Translations under genes and position numbers: made by a program
In this document: in pieces, positions 42,489 to 44,285 of the stretch
How positions within the stretch are numbered: the stretch's first letter is position 1
How the letters are laid out: each line of letters begins with the position of its first letter
Assembly: GCA_902532225.1 (NCBI GenBank)
Contig: CACAHI010000006.1
Location: 1-44,285, forward strand
Direction: 5' to 3'
Length of the DNA: 44,285 nt
Source: an uncultured Pelagibacteraceae bacterium
GTDB taxonomy: Bacteria > Pseudomonadota > Alphaproteobacteria > Pelagibacterales > Pelagibacteraceae
Notes under the pieces: generated by a model
Database searches by the model: none
Told to the model about the DNA's origin: nothing
What the model saw: only the letters and a program-made list of their open reading frames with translations

Positions 42489-44147
42489 TTAAAGTCTAAC
42501 CAAATTAATATTCATTATAGGCCTTTTTCCAGTTTTTTCTTTGGAATATTTTCTACAAGTCGTTTTAATAGCATCAATTATATTAACTTCTTGTTTTTTA
42601 TTATTTAGAGAAAATGTCTTTGTAGTATTTTCAATTTCTTCTTCTAGTCCGTAAAGAAATTCATCTTTTTGTATTATAGGTAAACCTTTAAAATTTATAA
42701 TTGGTTTATTTTGAATGTTTCCTTTCTGATTAATTATAATTGTGACATCCATAAAACCATTGTTTGAAATATTTTTTCTTTCCTTGATAGATTGTGCATC
42801 CTCCTCTACGCTTATATTTCCATCAACATATAATCTTCCTGAAGGTGCTTTATCATAAACCTCGGGTTTGTCCCCTGGATATAATTTAACAATATCTCCA
42901 TTTTGTACTTTCACAGGAAAAGGTACTTGCATTTCTTTAGCAAAATTAATGTGTTCGAGCATATGTCTATGCTCTCCATGGACAGGAATTACGGATTTTG
43001 GTTTTATCCAATTATACATATCTCGTAAATCTTCTCGGTTCGGGTGACCAGATACATGAACAAATTCATCCTCTTCTGATATAACTTCAATTCCTTCTTT
43101 AACTAACTTATTGTGCAGATTGTATAATTTTTTTTCGTTCCCTGGAATTATTTTAGATGAAAAAATTACAGCATCACCCGATTCTATAAAAACATCAGGA
43201 TGAGTTTTATTTATTATTCTCATCATTGCTCCCATTGGCTCACCTTGGCTCCCAGTGCACAAATAAATTATTTTATCCTTTGATATATTTTTTACTTCTC
43301 TTGGATCAATCGGATCCATAACATTTTTTAAATAACCACACTGTCTTGCAGCTTTATATATTCTATGCATAGACCTTCCAACTAAAGATATTTTTCTATT
43401 AGATTTTTCTGCACAATAAAAAATAGTTTCCATTCTAGCGACATTAGATGCAAAAGATGTAACAATAATTTTTTTTTTTAATCTATCAATTACTTTTAAT
43501 AAATTTTTTCTTACATCTAATTCAGAGCCAGCTCTTCCAACGCTAAATACATTTGTTGAATCACATATCATTGCTAAAACTCCACCTTTACCTATTTTTT
43601 TTAATCTTTCTTCATCTATTTTTTCACCAATCAATGGGTTTGGATCACACTTCCAATCACCTGTGTGAAGTATAGTGCCTGCAGGTGTGTCTATTTTAAG
43701 ACCATTAGGTTCTAAAATCGAATGAGTAAGAGTTATAAATTCTATATTGAAAGGATTTAAATTTATTTTTCCATTTAATGGCACAATTTCAAGATACTTG
43801 CTTATATCAATTTTTTTTTCTTTAAATTTTTCAGTTATAAGTATTGAGGTAAAAGGTGTGGCATATATTTTACATTTCAACTTAGGCCAAATATGTACAA
43901 TAGCACCTATGTGATCTTCATGAGCATGTGTTAAAATAATGCCTAAGAGATCATTTTTTTTATCTACTATAAACCCTGGATCCGGATAAATTAAATCAAC
44001 ACCAGGTATTGAGTCGTCAGCAAAAGTTACTCCTATATCAACAATTATCCATTTTTGATTATCTGGTTCGCCGTACGCAAAAAGATTCATGTTCATTCCT
44101 ATTTCACCTGATCCACCAAGAGGACAAAAAATTAATTGATTTTTCAT
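42489..44147 (-). CDS. rnj: Ribonuclease J
   Basis: Metallo-beta-lactamase/beta-CASP ribonuclease with endo- and 5'-exonuclease activity in RNA turnover and rRNA maturation. Motif 2 is ILTHAHEDHIGAI near residue 72, motif 3 is ILTHSILEPNGL, and motif 4 is LHTGDWKCDPNP. The beta-CASP part has CDSTNVFSVGRAGSE, IVTSFASNVARME, LCTGSQGEPMGAMMRI, HVSGHPNREDLRDMYNWIKPKSVIPVHGEHRHMLEH, followed by the small C-terminal domain. The 552 aa length is normal. Its place between coaX and proS is the conserved alphaproteobacterial order. Confidence 0.97.
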   Translation of the reverse strand: MKNQLIFCPLGGSGEIGMNMNLFAYGEPDNQKWIIVDIGVTFADDSIPGVDLIYPDPGFIVDKKNDLLGIILTHAHEDHIGAIVHIWPKLKCKIYATPFTSILITEKFKEKKIDISKYLEIVPLNGKINLNPFNIEFITLTHSILEPNGLKIDTPAGTILHTGDWKCDPNPLIGEKIDEERLKKIGKGGVLAMICDSTNVFSVGRAGSELDVRKNLLKVIDRLKKKIIVTSFASNVARMETIFYCAEKSNRKISLVGRSMHRIYKAARQCGYLKNVMDPIDPREVKNISKDKIIYLCTGSQGEPMGAMMRIINKTHPDVFIESGDAVIFSSKIIPGNEKKLYNLHNKLVKEGIEVISEEDEFVHVSGHPNREDLRDMYNWIKPKSVIPVHGEHRHMLEHINFAKEMQVPFPVKVQNGDIVKLYPGDKPEVYDKAPSGRLYVDGNISVEEDAQSIKERKNISNNGFMDVTIIINQKGNIQNKPIINFKGLPIIQKDEFLYGLEEEIENTTKTFSLNNKKQEVNIIDAIKTTCRKYSKEKTGKRPIMNINLVRL

Positions 44148-44153
44148 AATAAT

Positions 44154-44285
44154 TTAAAAAAATTTCAGTATTTTAATTAAACCTTTAATTGTTAAATCTT
44201 TATCTATTTTGACTTTTCTATTCAATGTATCCTTGTAAAGATGTGCTAAACCACCAGTAAGAATTATATCAAAAGATTTGGATGT
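44154..44285 (-). CDS. coaX: Type III pantothenate kinase, C-terminal fragment at window edge
   Basis: Not in the ORF track because the gene runs off the window. The minus strand gives an open frame of 43 residues ending 6 nt before rnj. It reads SFDIILTGGLAHLYKD and later LTIKGLIKIL, matching the CoaX C-terminal TGG-x-A motif and the D-x-x-L-T-x-x-GL ending. CoaX catalyses the first step of coenzyme A synthesis. The coaX-rnj order is the usual alphaproteobacterial one, which supports this call on a short fragment. Confidence 0.8.
   Translation of the reverse strand, partial: TSKSFDIILTGGLAHLYKDTLNRKVKIDKDLTIKGLIKILKFF

Noticed and set aside
1-44285. CRISPR arrays, insertion sequences, prophage or integrase genes
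   Set aside because: No spaced direct repeats, transposase or integrase motifs, or terminal inverted repeats were seen; every sizeable ORF is accounted for by a recognised family.

Overview
This window is a compact, very AT-rich piece of an alphaproteobacterial chromosome. The best fit is the SAR11/Pelagibacterales type or a similarly streamlined relative. The reasons are very low G+C (by eye roughly a quarter to 30 %), genes that abut or overlap by 1 to 20 nt, no intergenic gap longer than about 120 bp, Lys/Asn/Ile-rich proteins, and a gene order that matches the conserved alphaproteobacterial housekeeping blocks with several members missing. I see no CRISPR array, insertion sequence, prophage or toxin-antitoxin module. 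No stretch over 300 bases lacks a gene.

Layout. (1) The left edge carries two surface-polysaccharide-type genes on the minus strand, an FkbM-type methyltransferase and a family-4 glycosyltransferase. They abut the 3' end of a tRNA-Arg(UCU) gene, which looks like the edge of a variable region. (2) ntrY-ntrX-trkA-trkH (minus) couples a two-component system to a Trk potassium transporter. NtrX lacks the GAFTGA loop. (3) Divergent from it are ispDF-pgpA-pncC (plus), which meet tail-to-tail with the minus operon tpiA-secG-pyrG-kdsA-eno-ftsB-lipA-ratA. (4) Divergent from tpiA are a PpiD-like chaperone gene, trpE-trpG-trpD-trpC, lexA (with a textbook alphaproteobacterial SOS box) and gltX. (5) A long minus block then runs right to left: coaX (partial)-rnj-proS-lolC-lolD-dnaE, a 121-bp spacer with a candidate S2 leader RNA, and rpsB-tsf-frr-uppS-cdsA-dxr-bamA-skp-lpxD-fabZ-lpxA-lpxI-lpxB.

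How the genes work together. The right-hand block supplies translation factors (S2, EF-Ts, RRF, ProRS), isoprenoid and phospholipid precursors (Dxr, UppS, CdsA) and outer-membrane construction (BamA, Skp, LpxA/D/I/B, FabZ, LolCD). With KdsA it points to a lipopolysaccharide-bearing Gram-negative envelope. The middle blocks supply glycolysis (Eno, TpiA), CTP, lipoate, secretion (SecG), early tryptophan synthesis and SOS control.

Most of the window is ordinary core genome. The items most worth a second look are: the pseudoknot-capable rpsB leader; the lexA box overlapping its promoter; NtrX without a sigma-54 contact loop; absence of pyrH and rseP from positions where they usually sit; a PpiD-like protein without a recognisable isomerase domain; and a TrkH whose fourth filter loop lacks glycine. 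I found no clearly novel multi-gene system. All family calls are from reading motifs by eye; no database search was run.
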